Part shown: positions 1 through 10,829 of the stretch, in pieces
How positions within the stretch are numbered: position 1 is the stretch's first letter
How the letters are laid out: the number at the start of each line of letters is the position of its first letter
Origin: Trifolium pratense
Lineage: Eukaryota > Streptophyta > Magnoliopsida > Fabales > Fabaceae
Assembly (NCBI RefSeq): GCF_020283565.1
Contig: NC_060065.1
Location: 35,142,409-35,206,408 of the forward strand
DNA: 64,000 nt
Direction of reading: 5' to 3'
Made by a program: the position numbers and the translations under genes
The notes under the pieces: generated by a model
Told to the model about the DNA's origin: nothing
The model's database searches: none
Seen by the model: the letters and a program-made list of their open reading frames with translations, nothing else

Positions 1-581
1 GAATGGATTAGACACCAACATATTTACTGTCATGTAACAAGTTTAGAGATAGAACATTTGCTTCTAAATTCCTCTTACTGGGTTGTCTAATAACTTTGCA
101 TGATCTCGCCCTACCCCTGAGACCATTGGACTATCATCTATTTATTTTGAAATATATAACGAGGTCAACATATGTAACATGTCTGCACTACTATCATCTA
201 TCAACAATTTTACTATACCTTCCAAAGAGCAAAATCAGCAGGATTTTTCTTCCTTGAGTCAACAGCAACCCTCTCACCAGCACGATTATCTTCTAGACCC
301 CGACTAGATAATTTCCAATATTCTGGAAAATTTTCTACATTAAAGTATATATCCGCATCAACATTGTAGGCATACCCATTATTAAGAATCTGTCAACAAG
401 TATTTAGCTGATTAACAATGAATGAATACTGTATTTTCTGAATCTGATTAACAAAAGAGCTTGATCATACACTATGATGAGATTTCACAAATCAATAGCA
501 TGTGCATGTAAGCTTTCTTAGAAATGGAATACAAAACAACAATGTAAAATTTGCCAATCTTCTGATATTCATTTTAATGCC

Positions 582-881
582 TATTGAGAATAATTCAAAG
601 TTAGTTAAGAAAGTAGTTAGTTAGTTGTTACAAAAGTTGTTACTTGTGTAACAAGTAACAAAAGTTAGTTAGAGATGAGTAGGATTAGTTGGTTGAGTTA
701 GTTACTTAGTTAACAAGTAACTATAGTTAGATGATTCTAACTAAATGGTTGTATATAAAACCATGCCTACACATTGTAAAAACAATTCCAATTGATCATT
801 AATAAAGTTACCCCCTTTCTCTCATTCTCTCTCACAATTTGTTCATTTACATTCATCCATTCATTGTTCATAGTTCTAACA
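582..881 (+). repeat. 5' LTR of the copia element
   Basis: Starts TATTGAGAATAATTC and ends TTCTAACA. It has a TATA-like GTATATAAAA at 751-760 and a CT-rich stretch downstream. The only difference from the 3' LTR that I see is an A at the site that reads GTTGCAAAAG in the 3' copy. The bases before it (ATGCC) form the target duplication, so the inserted end begins with TA and not the usual TG. Confidence 0.95.
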
Positions 882-884
882 AAC

Positions 885-897
885 TGGTATCTAGAGC
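885..897 (+). other. Primer binding site, initiator-Met tRNA type
   Basis: TGGTATCTAGAGC lies three bases after the 5' LTR. It is the common plant copia primer site TGGTATCAGAGC with one extra T. Confidence 0.75.
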
Positions 898-966
898 CTC
901 AAGGTTCGTGGCATTAAAGAATTGATCAAGATTCACTGCAATTTGATCAATTAACTCAGGAAGAAG

Positions 967-1911
967 ATGGCAAGCCAACTAGAAACACTTAGCAACAGTT
1001 TTGGTGGGAAATTGCCAATTCTTGATGCAAGCAATTGAGATCGATGGAATAAGCAAATGAAAGTGATATTTGGGTTTCAAGAAGTACAAGATGTGGTTGA
1101 AACTGCTATCACTGAATTAGCAGCAGATGCAACAGACAATCAGAGGAATGCACATCGTGCATTGAAGAAGAAAGATTTCAAAGCAATGTTCTTCATTCAT
1201 CAATGTGTTGATTTGGTGAATTTCCAGAAGATTGAGAATGCAACATCAGCTAAGGAATGTTGGGACATTCTTGAGAAAGCACACTCAGGGAATGAGAAGC
1301 TGAAGCAGGTTAGATTACAAACTTGGAAAAGGAAATTTGAACTGCTGCAGATGGAAAACAATGAAAGCATTGCAGATTACTTTAACAAGATCACAAACAT
1401 CACAAATCAGATGAGGAGTTGTGGTGATACTTGTGACAATCAAACCATTGTTGGTAAGGTTATGAGAACTTTATCTCCTAAGATTGATTATATCACTGTT
1501 GCAATAATGGAAACCAAAGATTTGTCAACATTGACATTGGATGAATTACAATGTACACTGGAATCTCATGAACAAAGAATCATGGAAAGAACAAAAGATA
1601 GGGCCACTGATCAAGCATTGCAAGCTCATGCAGAAAAGAAAGGCAATGGCAAATGGAAGGGGAAAGATAAGTCCAAGAAGAACAATAATTCACAAGATAA
1701 CTCAAAGAAAAACAATGATCAAGCTGAATCTTCATCACAAGGCACTACATCAAATCAAGATAAGAAAGGGAAGTTCAATTTGAAGACTATACAGTGCTAT
1801 AATTGCCAGAAGTTTGGTCACTTTGCAAAAGATTGCAGAGGCAAGAAGGTTCCAAGGTATGGAGGAAAGAATAAGGCTGAAGCACACATTGCTCAGGAAG
1901 ATAGTGACTAA
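967..1911 (+). pseudogene. gag of the copia element (two in-frame stops)
   Basis: The natural ATG is at 967 (MASQLETLSNSF...). A TGA at 1036-1038 falls where the family usually has an aromatic residue just before DRWNKQMKVIF, so only 23 codons are open from that start; the frame is then open from 1039. Downstream comes the copia GAG domain with its helix-rich region, a Lys/Asn-rich linker and one CCHC zinc knuckle, CYNCQKFGHFAKDC, near 1795-1836. A TAA at 1909-1911 separates it from protease in the same frame. Most elements of this type have one continuous gag-pol frame, so both stops look like lesions; use of the second as a leaky stop cannot be excluded. Confidence 0.9.
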
Positions 1912-4900
1912 GAGGTTGATCCAACACTGTACATGGCAACCATTACAGATATTGAAGATGATCAAGAACATTGGTATCTTGACACAGGCTGCAGCAATCA
2001 CATGACAAGCCATAGAGATTGGCTATTCAACTTCAACAGTTCATCAAAAACTAAAATAAGGTTTGCAGACAATAGAACAATTCCAGCTGAAGGAGTAGGT
2101 GATGTGTTGATCAAAGGCAAAAAAGGAAATCAAGCCATCATCACTGGTGTTCTATATATACCAGACATGAAAACAAATTTACTAAGTACGGGACAGTTAC
2201 TAGAGAAGGGATTCATTATGCATATGGAGAACAACATCATGGAAGTATATGATTCTCAGAACAACACTATTCTGAGAGCCCCTCTATCTCAAAATAGAAC
2301 ATTCCAAGTCACCTTGACTGCAAATCAATCTCAATGTCTGGCTACAATAAAGATCAATGACCAAGCTTGGTTATGGCATCTGAGGTATGGTCATCTCAAC
2401 TTTAAAAGCTTGAGTTATCTGCAAAACAATGAACTGGTCAATGGATTACCTGCAATTAAGATCCCTAGAGATATATGTCAGCATTGCTTGATAGGCAAGC
2501 AAGCAAGAAAGTCTTTTGTCAAGGATATTGCAATGAGAGCTAAGCAGGTACTCAATGTAGTATATACAGATGTATGTGGTCCATTTGACACACTATCTTT
2601 AGGAGGAAACAAGTACTTTGTATCATTCATTGATGAATTCAGCAGAATGATGTGGATTCACTTAATGAAGAGCAAAGATGAAGTGCTTCAGAATTTTAAG
2701 GCATTAAAAATGTTAGTTGAAAATAGAGGTGGGAACAGGCCAGGCCGGCCTACCGGGCCTTAAGGCCCAGCCTACACAGGCTCAGGCCAGGCCAGCCTAT
2801 TTCTTTAAATAGAGCAGGCCAAGACTTTTTTATAAGCCTATTTAGCTAAAAAGGCCAGGCCGCAGGCCATTAAAAAAGCCTTTGAGGCCTATTAGGCCGG
2901 CCTATTTAACTTAATATGAATGATATTTTTACTAAGATTATAATTTATATATTAAAATTTGTACTTTGGTTAAATTATAAATCTATTAACTTTTTAAGTA
3001 GTTTAAATTTATTAATCTACATTCGTTTTTAACATATATAAATGTATTATTATAAACTAGAATTAAAATATGATGACATATATAGTCAAAATTTCTAAAA
3101 TATCATGTTAAATATCAAAAGGAACATTGGTTTATTCGTTCATAAGTATATTTAAAAAAATATAATTATTTATTTAAATATGTTCATATGAAATAGGCTT
3201 TTAAACAGGCCAACGGGCCACATCAGGCTTTCAAAAGACCAGGCTCAGGCCTAAAAATTAGGCCTATGATAGGCCACAGGCCAGGCTCAGGCCTTAGATT
3301 TTTCGACAGGCCAGGCCCAGGCTTGGCAAAGCCTAGCTCGGCCTAGCCTATTCCCACCTCTAGTTGAAAAGCAATCAGAAAAGAAGATTAAAATTCTAAG
3401 AAGTGATGGTGGTGGTGAATACACCTCAAATGAATTCAAGACATTTTGTTCAGAAAATGGAATTCAACATGAAATAATAGCTCCATACACTCCTCAACAC
3501 AATGGAATGGCTGAAAGGAGGAATAGAACTATCATGAACATGACCAGATGCATGTTAAGAGAAAAGAATCTACCTCACAGCTTTTGGGGTGAAGCTGTAG
3601 TTACAGCCTGCTATGTTCTGAATAGATGTCCTACAAAGCAAATGGATAAGGTACCAGAAGCAATTTGGTCAGGTCACACACCATCAGTGAAGCATCTTAG
3701 GGTATTTGGATGTCTTTGTCACAGACACATACCAGATCAAAAGAGGAAGAAACTTGATGGTAAAAGTGAAATGATGATCATGATAGGATATCACACTGCA
3801 GGTGCCTATAAACTCTACAATCCAATCACAAAAAAGGTAACCAGCAGTAGAGATGTCACTTTTTAAGAAGATAAGAGCTGGGATTGGAATGGAAATACAG
3901 CACAAGATAAAAAGTATGTTCCATTTCAGTTACTTGATGAAGAAGCAATTGAAGAAAACACTATGCTAACACCTCCAACAACTGCAAATGAACCAGTTGT
4001 GCTAAGAAGATCAGAAAGAGGAGGTATTCCAAACAGAAATTTGCAAGGGTATGAAACAATCCCAGATGACATGATCACACCAGATGGTGATATAGTGCAT
4101 TTTGCATTATATGTAGACATTGAGCCCTTGACATATCAACAAGCAACAAAATATGAAGAATGGAGGGGAGCAATGGAGGAAGAAATAGCCTCAATTGAAA
4201 AGAACAACACATGGAACTTGGTCCATCTGCCTGCAAACAAGAGGCCTATAGCAGTCAAATGGATATACAAATTGAAATACCTACCTGATGGCACTATAGC
4301 AAAGTACAAAGCACGATTGGTTGCCAAAGGATTCCTACAGAAACAAGGTATTGACTTTACTGAAATCTATGCACCTGTGGCAAGGATTGAAACTGTGAGA
4401 CTAGTTGTTGCTATTGCAAATCACTTTGACTGGGAATTTGTTCAATTGGATGTCAAGTCTGCATTTCTCAATGGCAAACTTGAGGAGGAAGTATATATTG
4501 AACAACCTCAGGGTTTCATAGTTAAAGGAAAGGAAGATCATGTGTTGAAGCTGAACAAAGCATTGTATGGCCTAAAACAAGCACCAAGAGCTTGGAACAT
4601 AAGAATAGATGAGTTTCTTAGCAAAAATGGATACTCAAAATGCACTGGTGAACATGGAATCTATGTCAAAGGTACATCACAGAATATACTTTGTATAGTG
4701 TGTCTATATGTTGATGACTTACTAATAACTGGCAGTAGTAAAGATGAAGTTAAGAAGCTGACAAGTCTGCTAAGCTCAGAATTTGACATGACCAATTTAG
4801 GAGGTTTGAAATATTTTCTTGGGCTGGAATTCACTAAGACAAGTAGTGGTATGCTGATACATCAGAGGAAGTATGCTTCAGATATACTAAAGAGATTCAA

Positions 4901-5669
4901 CATGATGGATTGTAATCCAGCTAACACTCCAATGGAAACTGCATCAAATTTGAATGTTGATGATGAAGGCAAATCTGTGAATAGTACTCACTATAAACAG
5001 ATGGTAGGAAGCCTTAGATATGCTTGCAATTCAAGGCCAGATATATGTCATAGTGTAGGGATTGTTAGCAGATTTATGCAATCACCTAAACTGTCACATA
5101 TGCAAGCAGTGAAGAGAATCCTAAGATACCTACAGGGCACAATTGACTATGGTGTTTTGTACACCAAAACAGATGAGAACCAAAAGAAGCTTGTTGGTTA
5201 TTGTGACTCTGACTGGTCAGGTGATAAAGTTGAAAGAAGAAGCACAATGGGATACATCTTCACATTGTTCAATTGTCCAATCTCATGGAGCTCAAAAAAG
5301 CAAAGTGTAGTTGCCTTATCCACATGTGAAGCAGAATACATTTCTGCCTGCAATGCTGCTTGCCAAGGAATTTGGTTGCTAGCATTACTGCAGGAAATGA
5401 AGATTGATATTGAACAGGAAGTAGAGCTAATGGTTGACAACAAATCAGCCATTAATCTGGCCAAAAACCCTATAGCTCATGGAAGAAGCAAACATATAGA
5501 AACAAAGTTTCATTTTTTGAGAGATCAAGTTACAAAGGGGAAGATCAAAATGACCTACTGCAACACAGAGAAACAAATGGCAGATGTGCTCACTAATCCA
5601 TTGAAGATTGATAGATTCAAGGATTTAAGAAGAATGATGAATGTTCAAAGCCTTGAGACTTTGAATTAA
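1912..5669 (+). pseudogene. pol of the copia element: protease, integrase, RT, RNase H (interrupted)
   Basis: In order: protease with WYLDTGCSNHM (near 1972); integrase with an HHCC zinc site (HLRYGHLN ... CQHCLIGKQ) and a core beginning YTDVCGPF; reverse transcriptase with VQLDVKSAFLNG and the catalytic YVDDLL; RNase H with GYCDSDWSGD, STCEAEY and the ending KHIETKFHFLRD. The integrase core is split at 2723/3363 by a hAT element. A TAA at 3864-3866 stops the frame between integrase and RT. RT-RNase H (about 3963-5669) is open. The natural stop overlaps the polypurine tract at 5668-5674. Confidence 0.94.
2724..3362. mobile_element. Non-autonomous hAT element inside the copia integrase
   Basis: The 639-bp element has terminal inverted repeats TAGAGGTGGGAA... 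and ...TTCCCACCTCTA and an exact 8-bp target duplication GTTGAAAA (2716-2723 and 3363-3370), the hAT signature. Both ends are packed with AGGCC/GGCCT motifs that form subterminal repeats, and the middle is AT-rich. It has no coding capacity. With element and one duplication copy set aside, the integrase reading frame is continuous across the site, so the insertion is secondary. Confidence 0.93.
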
Positions 5670-5676
5670 AGGGGTG

Positions 5677-5976
5677 TATTGAGAATAATTCAAAGTTAGT
5701 TAAGAAAGTAGTTAGTTAGTTGTTGCAAAAGTTGTTACTTGTGTAACAAGTAACAAAAGTTAGTTAGAGATGAGTAGGATTAGTTGGTTGAGTTAGTTAC
5801 TTAGTTAACAAGTAACTATAGTTAGATGATTCTAACTAAATGGTTGTATATAAAACCATGCCTACACATTGTAAAAACAATTCCAATTGATCATTAATAA
5901 AGTTACCCCCTTTCTCTCATTCTCTCTCACAATTTGTTCATTTACATTCATCCATTCATTGTTCATAGTTCTAACA
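5677..5976 (+). repeat. 3' LTR of the copia element
   Basis: Same 300-bp sequence as 582-881 with one difference. It follows the polypurine tract AAAGGGGTG and ends TTCTAACA before the target duplication ATGCC at 5977-5981. Confidence 0.95.
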
Positions 5977-7594
5977 ATGCCATAGTAAAACGAATGACAA
6001 TCGTACCTTCTAAATCATATGAATGATTTGGGGCATATGCTCATACACTTTTGGTTCCACGGTTGGAGGCAAACAATTCACAATAGCGTCGACTCAACTG
6101 ATTGGATCTTCTCCCAACTCCTTTGATCTAGCAATTATCTACATAATTTGAAAATTGCATACTAAGATCCTGTAATAGCAATTAAAAAGTAGTGGGTACT
6201 TTGAACTTTCAATAAAAGGATATAATCAAAATTCACAAAAATTCTTACAGTCCAACCAAACTCTAAAATGATTAAAAGTACTATTTATATTTTATACTTT
6301 ATAGAATAACAAACTGGATGGGTCAAGGGACAAGAAATGGCATAGACTGTGAAAGGGAATAAGCTCATTTCTACACAGACAGGATTCAGATATGATGACA
6401 GTCAGTTATTTGTTAATTTTAATTGCAATTTTATAGTAGTTTAGTTAATTTTTAATAGTAATTTCATGGTCAAAGAGATGATTATATGAAGAAATTGATA
6501 TATCAAAGAGTTGGAAGACAAAAGAGCAAAAGAGAAAACCACTTAGAAAAGATTCAATGAGGCAAATATGCCTGAGTCCCTGTATTTTTCGCGACACCAG
6601 TGATACTCAATAGTGGCGCAATTTGCCACTTTCCATATTGTGACATCAGCGTGTGTGAAAGATGACGTCATCAACTTTATGTTCTTCCTTGAATAATGAC
6701 GTGTCAACATGGTATAGGGCTGCTTGACATGTTCTTAGTGGCACGTGATTTTCTCTTCAAAAAGCATATAAATAGGATCTTAGCTCTTAACCTAGGAGGA
6801 GGCGGATAGATTGAAAAAACGCAGACTTGAGGAAAAGGGGCGGAAGTGATTGACGGCAGTGGTACAACACATAGCCTCCTGGTTTATTTCTTTTCTTCTT
6901 TACTCATGTTGCTTATTAATTTAGTTATGAGTAACTAAGTCTCTATTGGTTAGAATTAATAGATGATCTTCCTTGAATTGATTTGAATCATGTAAATTGT
7001 TGAGGATCCTTGGGACCTTTTTAGTATTATTGTTATTCAGTTATTTCTGCGCTTAATGCTTTTTATGAATTGACGAATTTATGAATTGAATTTAGGGATC
7101 GAATGATTACTAACCATAACTTTTGAAACCTGAATCTGAAATAACTATTTGGTCAATAGTCGTTTTAGAGATATCGGATTATTGTACTATGATAAGGAGA
7201 ATTAACGAGCATAAATCTTTCTATGAATTTGAATTGACCTAAGACATTAGGAAATTATTTTTATGGAAAAGGGTTCTTAGTCATTAACACTGGTCTGAAC
7301 TATTTAGTTAATTCATCGTGACAATAAGAGTGAAAAGGTAGCTTAGGACCGCATTTACCAAATCATGAAGAGGAAGTGAATCGAAAATTCTAATCATCTC
7401 TTTAATCGTTTGCAATCATCACTTTTAATTTTAATTGTTTTATAAACCAACTTTGTTTAGCAAATCCCCCTGCATTTACATTCCTAAGTACGATACAATT
7501 GTCTTGTCGAGATTGAAACAATCCCTGTGGATACGAATTTAATTTATTACTTAACGATAAATTAGTACACTTGCTAATTTTGTCATCAAGTTTT

Positions 7595-7612
7595 TGGCGC
7601 CGTTGCCGGGGA
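7595..7612 (+). other. Primer binding site, tRNA-Asp type
   Basis: TGGCGCCGTTGCCGGGGA follows TCATCAAGTTT. This motif is typical just after the 5' LTR of Tat/Athila gypsy elements. Confidence 0.8.
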
Positions 7613-7776
7613 TTGTTGATTAATTTTGACTAAACAATTTATTGTATATAGGATTTTTATTTATTATTTTCTGTTATTTTTATTTTATTTTGTATATAAA
7701 AAAAAAAATAACTTTTACCCTTCATGTTTATTTTATTGTGCTTTGCTACTGAAAAGTTTCCTTGAGTTTTGTAGTA

Positions 7777-8436
7777 ATGACAGGAATATGGTATGAGAAT
7801 GTATTGATTGATAGTGAAGAAATAGGCATTCTTCGTTATCAATTATTGAGAGCAAGACTTGAAGAAAAATATAGGGAGATAGATATAAAGAAGCTAAAGG
7901 AGAGGTGTGTTTATTGTGATCAAAATCATGATTGCGAATATAATAAGAAACCTTGTAGTAAAGATGAAGAGCCACAAGTGATCATGATTAATTACAATTC
8001 ACAACTCGAAAGTATTCTGGATGAATTCTGGAGGTCCAATCAAGTTCTCTGTGATAGATTTGAAGTGCAATGTGATAATCTCATGGATAAAGCAAATGAG
8101 TGTGAGAAGAAGTTGGTTGAGATGGAGATGAAACATCATGCCATTGTGGTAGAAGAAGAAAATTCGAAAAACAAAAATAATGACATGAAAGAGCATTCAA
8201 GAGTGAAGAATGTTGATCTCTATGCGACATGTGAGTCTCCACCAATGGAAAGTAAAAAGAAATGTCACTTGAAAAAGGAGCATTATTCTTCTCTAAAGTG
8301 GAAGAGCACATATTACCAAGGCTTGGCTGTTAGAGGATGGGAGCACTTGACTCTTTATGTCAAGTTCATGGAATTCCTACCAAACAAGAGGAAGAAGAAG
8401 GATGATGTGTTCTTTTTGTCATATATGCCACCCTAA
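7777..8436 (+). CDS. Short unrecognised ORF of the gypsy-like remnant
   Basis: The first ATG of the frame is at 7777 (MTGIWYENVLID...). The product has about 219 residues, is charged and probably helical. It has a Cys/His cluster CVYCDQNHDCEY near residues 45-56 that resembles a small metal site but is not a standard CCHC knuckle. The end is Lys-rich (NKRKKKDDVF). It lies between the primer site and the AAGCGCTTAATGGG motif, where gag would be expected, but I do not recognise a GAG domain. Length and position suggest an element-encoded or captured reading frame; function unknown. Confidence 0.4.
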   Translation: MTGIWYENVLIDSEEIGILRYQLLRARLEEKYREIDIKKLKERCVYCDQNHDCEYNKKPCSKDEEPQVIMINYNSQLESILDEFWRSNQVLCDRFEVQCDNLMDKANECEKKLVEMEMKHHAIVVEEENSKNKNNDMKEHSRVKNVDLYATCESPPMESKKKCHLKKEHYSSLKWKSTYYQGLAVRGWEHLTLYVKFMEFLPNKRKKKDDVFFLSYMPP

Positions 8437-9496
8437 CGATTGGTGATGAGTCAAGCTAATGACTGTAAATAAGCGCTTAATGGGAGGCAACCCATCAGAT
8501 ATGTTTTTATTTTTTTCAGTCTTTAATTTTTTTTTTTAAAAAAAAAAAAAAAAGAGTCAGTCATGAATGTCGTCTAGTGACAATCCCCTATGTTTCATCC
8601 TTATGTTACTTTGTTTATTATCAAGTTGAATGTTTTTATGTCTTTTCAGAATTGTCAGTGTGTTAACACCTGAATTTGCATGATGAGAATCTCTTAGGCT
8701 TGCACATAAAAGAATAACTGACGTGTGAATGCTCATGAAAGCGCGATGGTTCAAGAGACAAAGAGACGAATAGGAAAGATGGAGTTTTGCACGGTGTACT
8801 AGTTCAACTTTCAGATACCTCAGCTGGTGAGCATATTGAGCCAAATAAATTTCACGGTATACCCTTTTTCTTTCACATCTTATGAGTGTATCCATGCTTA
8901 GTATATTTTCTAGAACTTGCGACTATTCTTTATTGTTGATTGGTTTTACATTTTCACACATAGAGGCACATTTATTTGGTACTCTGAGCCTTTTCAAGCT
9001 ACCCTGTTTATTATTTATCCGTTGCTAAACCACTTTGAGCCTAAAATATTTCCCTTTTCTTTCGGTGACTAACCCAATTATAAGCCTTTTAGACATGAAT
9101 TTTTTTTATCTGTTTGCCCTCTTTGGAGTTAGGTAGAAGCTTTAAATTTCCTTGTCATGACATCGTTTTAAGTTTGGGGTTGCTTATGGAATTAGCAACA
9201 TCTTAAGTTTGGGGTAGGGGTACTAGAGAACTTAAGAAGAAAAAAAAAAAGAGAATAACAGAGACTCACAAAAATAATGGAGTTTCTTAAAAAAAAAAAA
9301 TATAAAGAGCCATTAAGCATGAAAAATAGTGGCATCTTCAAGATACATCATTAACCATTAACTTGAACTCATCAAGGATTGTCCTAGAACCTCATTCCCC
9401 TCCTCTTCCACTCAGTGTAAAGCAACATTAAGTAGCTAACCCCAAAAATTGCATATTAGATTTTTGTTTCTACAACTATGTTACAATTGATATTTG

Positions 9497-9744
9497 GTTT
9501 AAATAGGATGTTAGTCCTTGTAAGTTTTTTGTTTGGGTTTAGTCGGTGCAAATTCAAAAATTATTGCTTTTAGTCCCTAACATCGTATGTGGCCCAATAT
9601 AATCACGCAACATGGCCCAATAAGGCGGTGTTAGAGACTAAAAAAATCATTTTTTTATTTATAGGAATAAAACCAAACAAAAATTCTTACAGGGACTAAA
9701 ACCAAAAAATGTTTTATCTATAGGGACTAATATCATATTTAAAC
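9497..9744. mobile_element. MITE with GTTTAAATA ends
   Basis: Inverted ends GTTTAAATAGGATGTTAGTC and, on the other strand, GTTTAAATATGATATTAGTC (18 of 20 match). The inner arms are TTAGTCCCT-rich and partly pair (TGTAAGTTTTTTGTTTGG against CCAAACAAAAATTCTTACA). No coding capacity. It lies in intron 2 of the CysRS gene. Confidence 0.65.
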
Positions 9745-10585
9745 TTTAATACTGTATTTTCAAAAAGTGAAAGGCTTAACCTAATCATAGTTAAAAGAAG
9801 TCATTTAAATAGAGGCCAAGTAATAAGCTGGAAATGTTTTACTAAACTACAAAGCAAAGTGCCCCCATTATAGCAATTCACATAAGCTCACAAAGTTATA
9901 TAAAATCAAAGTCATTGGAAAAATACATAGCAAGAAGAAGAAAGTAAATAAATACACACTGACCTTGTCATCTACATCAGTAAAATTTCGAACATAACAA
10001 ACTTCAAATCCCAAATGCTTAAAATATCTGCCTAATTGTTCAAAATCACAATTAGAGACTATTAATCAAACTGGTTTCAAAAATCACAATTAAAAAATAA
10101 ATAAAAAATTTGATTAGGGAAAGTTGAGACCTGTAAAGAAGATCAAAATTGACATAAACACGAGCATGACCAATATGGCTAAGATCATAAGCAGTGACTC
10201 CACAAACGTACATTCCCACTTTCGATTCCACTTTGGGTTTGAAAAGTTGTTTCTTTTTACTCATTGTATTGTGCAGAAATATCTCAGGCGAACTCTTTGA
10301 ACTGAAACTCTCACTGGAGAAGGAATTGTTCTCCGGCGTCAATGGCTGGGAGGAGGATGAGACGGCGCGAAAGGGAGGGAACTTCTTTTTTCTGAAGACA
10401 GTGGCCGGGTAATCCGGGAAAACGGCGGTTCGAGACGAGTGGCGAAAAACATGGAGGAGTTGTAGCATTTCAGAAGAGACATTGGTGTTTTTCACTTTTG
10501 GTTCACTCGGCTAGAACGAAGTGTTGGCGCACATTTTATTTTTGAACGAATCTCAGACAGACTTTAGAAATATGTAAAAAGATTT

Positions 10586-10588
<3 letters not shown>

Positions 10589-10616
<28 letters not shown>
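10589..10616. repeat. A homopolymer, about 28 bp
   Basis: Uninterrupted run of A just upstream of the CysRS start. Length is prone to sequencing error. Confidence 0.9.
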
Positions 10617-10829
10617 CTATTACTTTTTCGGGTTTTTCTGAATGATTCGTCTTTTGATGAAGTTCATTGATCACTTGAGCTCAATTATTTGGTTAAAAAG
10701 ATCTATTACTTTATGAAACTGTGATTTATTTATTTTTTTAACAAGCCAAATATGAAAGTGTGAAATTGATCCATGTGTTTAACCATTTACTATTAAGTCT
10801 TTATATTTTTAAATTTATTATCAATTTAG

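Larger units (their letters stand above)
582..5976 (+). mobile_element. Ty1/copia LTR retrotransposon, near-identical LTRs, coding region broken
   Basis: Two 300-bp direct LTRs (582-881 and 5677-5976) differ at one position that I can find. They are flanked by a 5-bp target duplication ATGCC (577-581 and 5977-5981). Between them come a tRNA-iMet-type primer site, gag, protease, integrase, reverse transcriptase and RNase H in the copia order, then a polypurine tract AAAGGGG just before the 3' LTR. Gag-pol carries three in-frame stops (1036, 1909, 3864) and a 639-bp hAT insertion in the integrase. It lies antisense in intron 3 of the CysRS gene. LTRs are equalised when an element inserts, so this copy is very young although its proteins cannot be made from it as it stands. 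Confidence 0.96.
6400..9480 (+). mobile_element. Remnant of a Ty3/gypsy (Tat/Athila-like) LTR element, no 3' LTR found
   Basis: The stretch up to about 7590 looks like a long LTR: TTATTACTTAACGATAAATT, GTACACTTGCTAATTTTG, then a tRNA-Asp-type primer site. After a short ORF come two hallmarks of this group's internal region: AAGCGCTTAATGGGAGGCAA at 8471-8490 and the repeated phrase TAAGTTTGGGG (about 9168 and 9202). No protease, RT or integrase is recognisable and no second copy of the LTR is seen, so this is either a non-autonomous derivative or truncated. Both outer limits are approximate. It lies in intron 2 of the CysRS gene. Confidence 0.6.
219..10495 (-). pseudogene. SYCO: Organelle-type cysteine--tRNA ligase (CysRS), 5' part, disrupted; continues past the left edge
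   Basis: CysRS charges tRNA-Cys with cysteine; the Ser-rich N-terminus is typical of the plastid/mitochondrial form. Exons recognised on the minus strand: 10131-10495 (leader, then [19 protein letters not shown] with the class I HIGH signature), 9964-10027 ([20 protein letters not shown]), 6007-6138 (IIARSKELGEDPIS..., later VEPKVYEHMPQII) and 219-389 ([16 protein letters not shown]..., ending [19 protein letters not shown]). Splice sites fit and phases agree. Exon 3 carries a 1-nt loss and a further internal loss of about 29 nt; together these keep the frame, but TGA and TAG stops are now in frame. Intron 3 holds the copia element and intron 2 a gypsy remnant and a MITE. Exons 1, 2 and 4 are clean, so decay looks recent. 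The zinc-site and KMSKS exons would lie left of the window. Positions 1-218 are intron with nothing recognisable. Confidence 0.85.

Noticed and set aside
1909..1911. Gag stop as a programmed readthrough signal
   Set aside because: Two other unrelated stops lie in the same frame and no readthrough context is evident; a lesion is simpler, though not proven.
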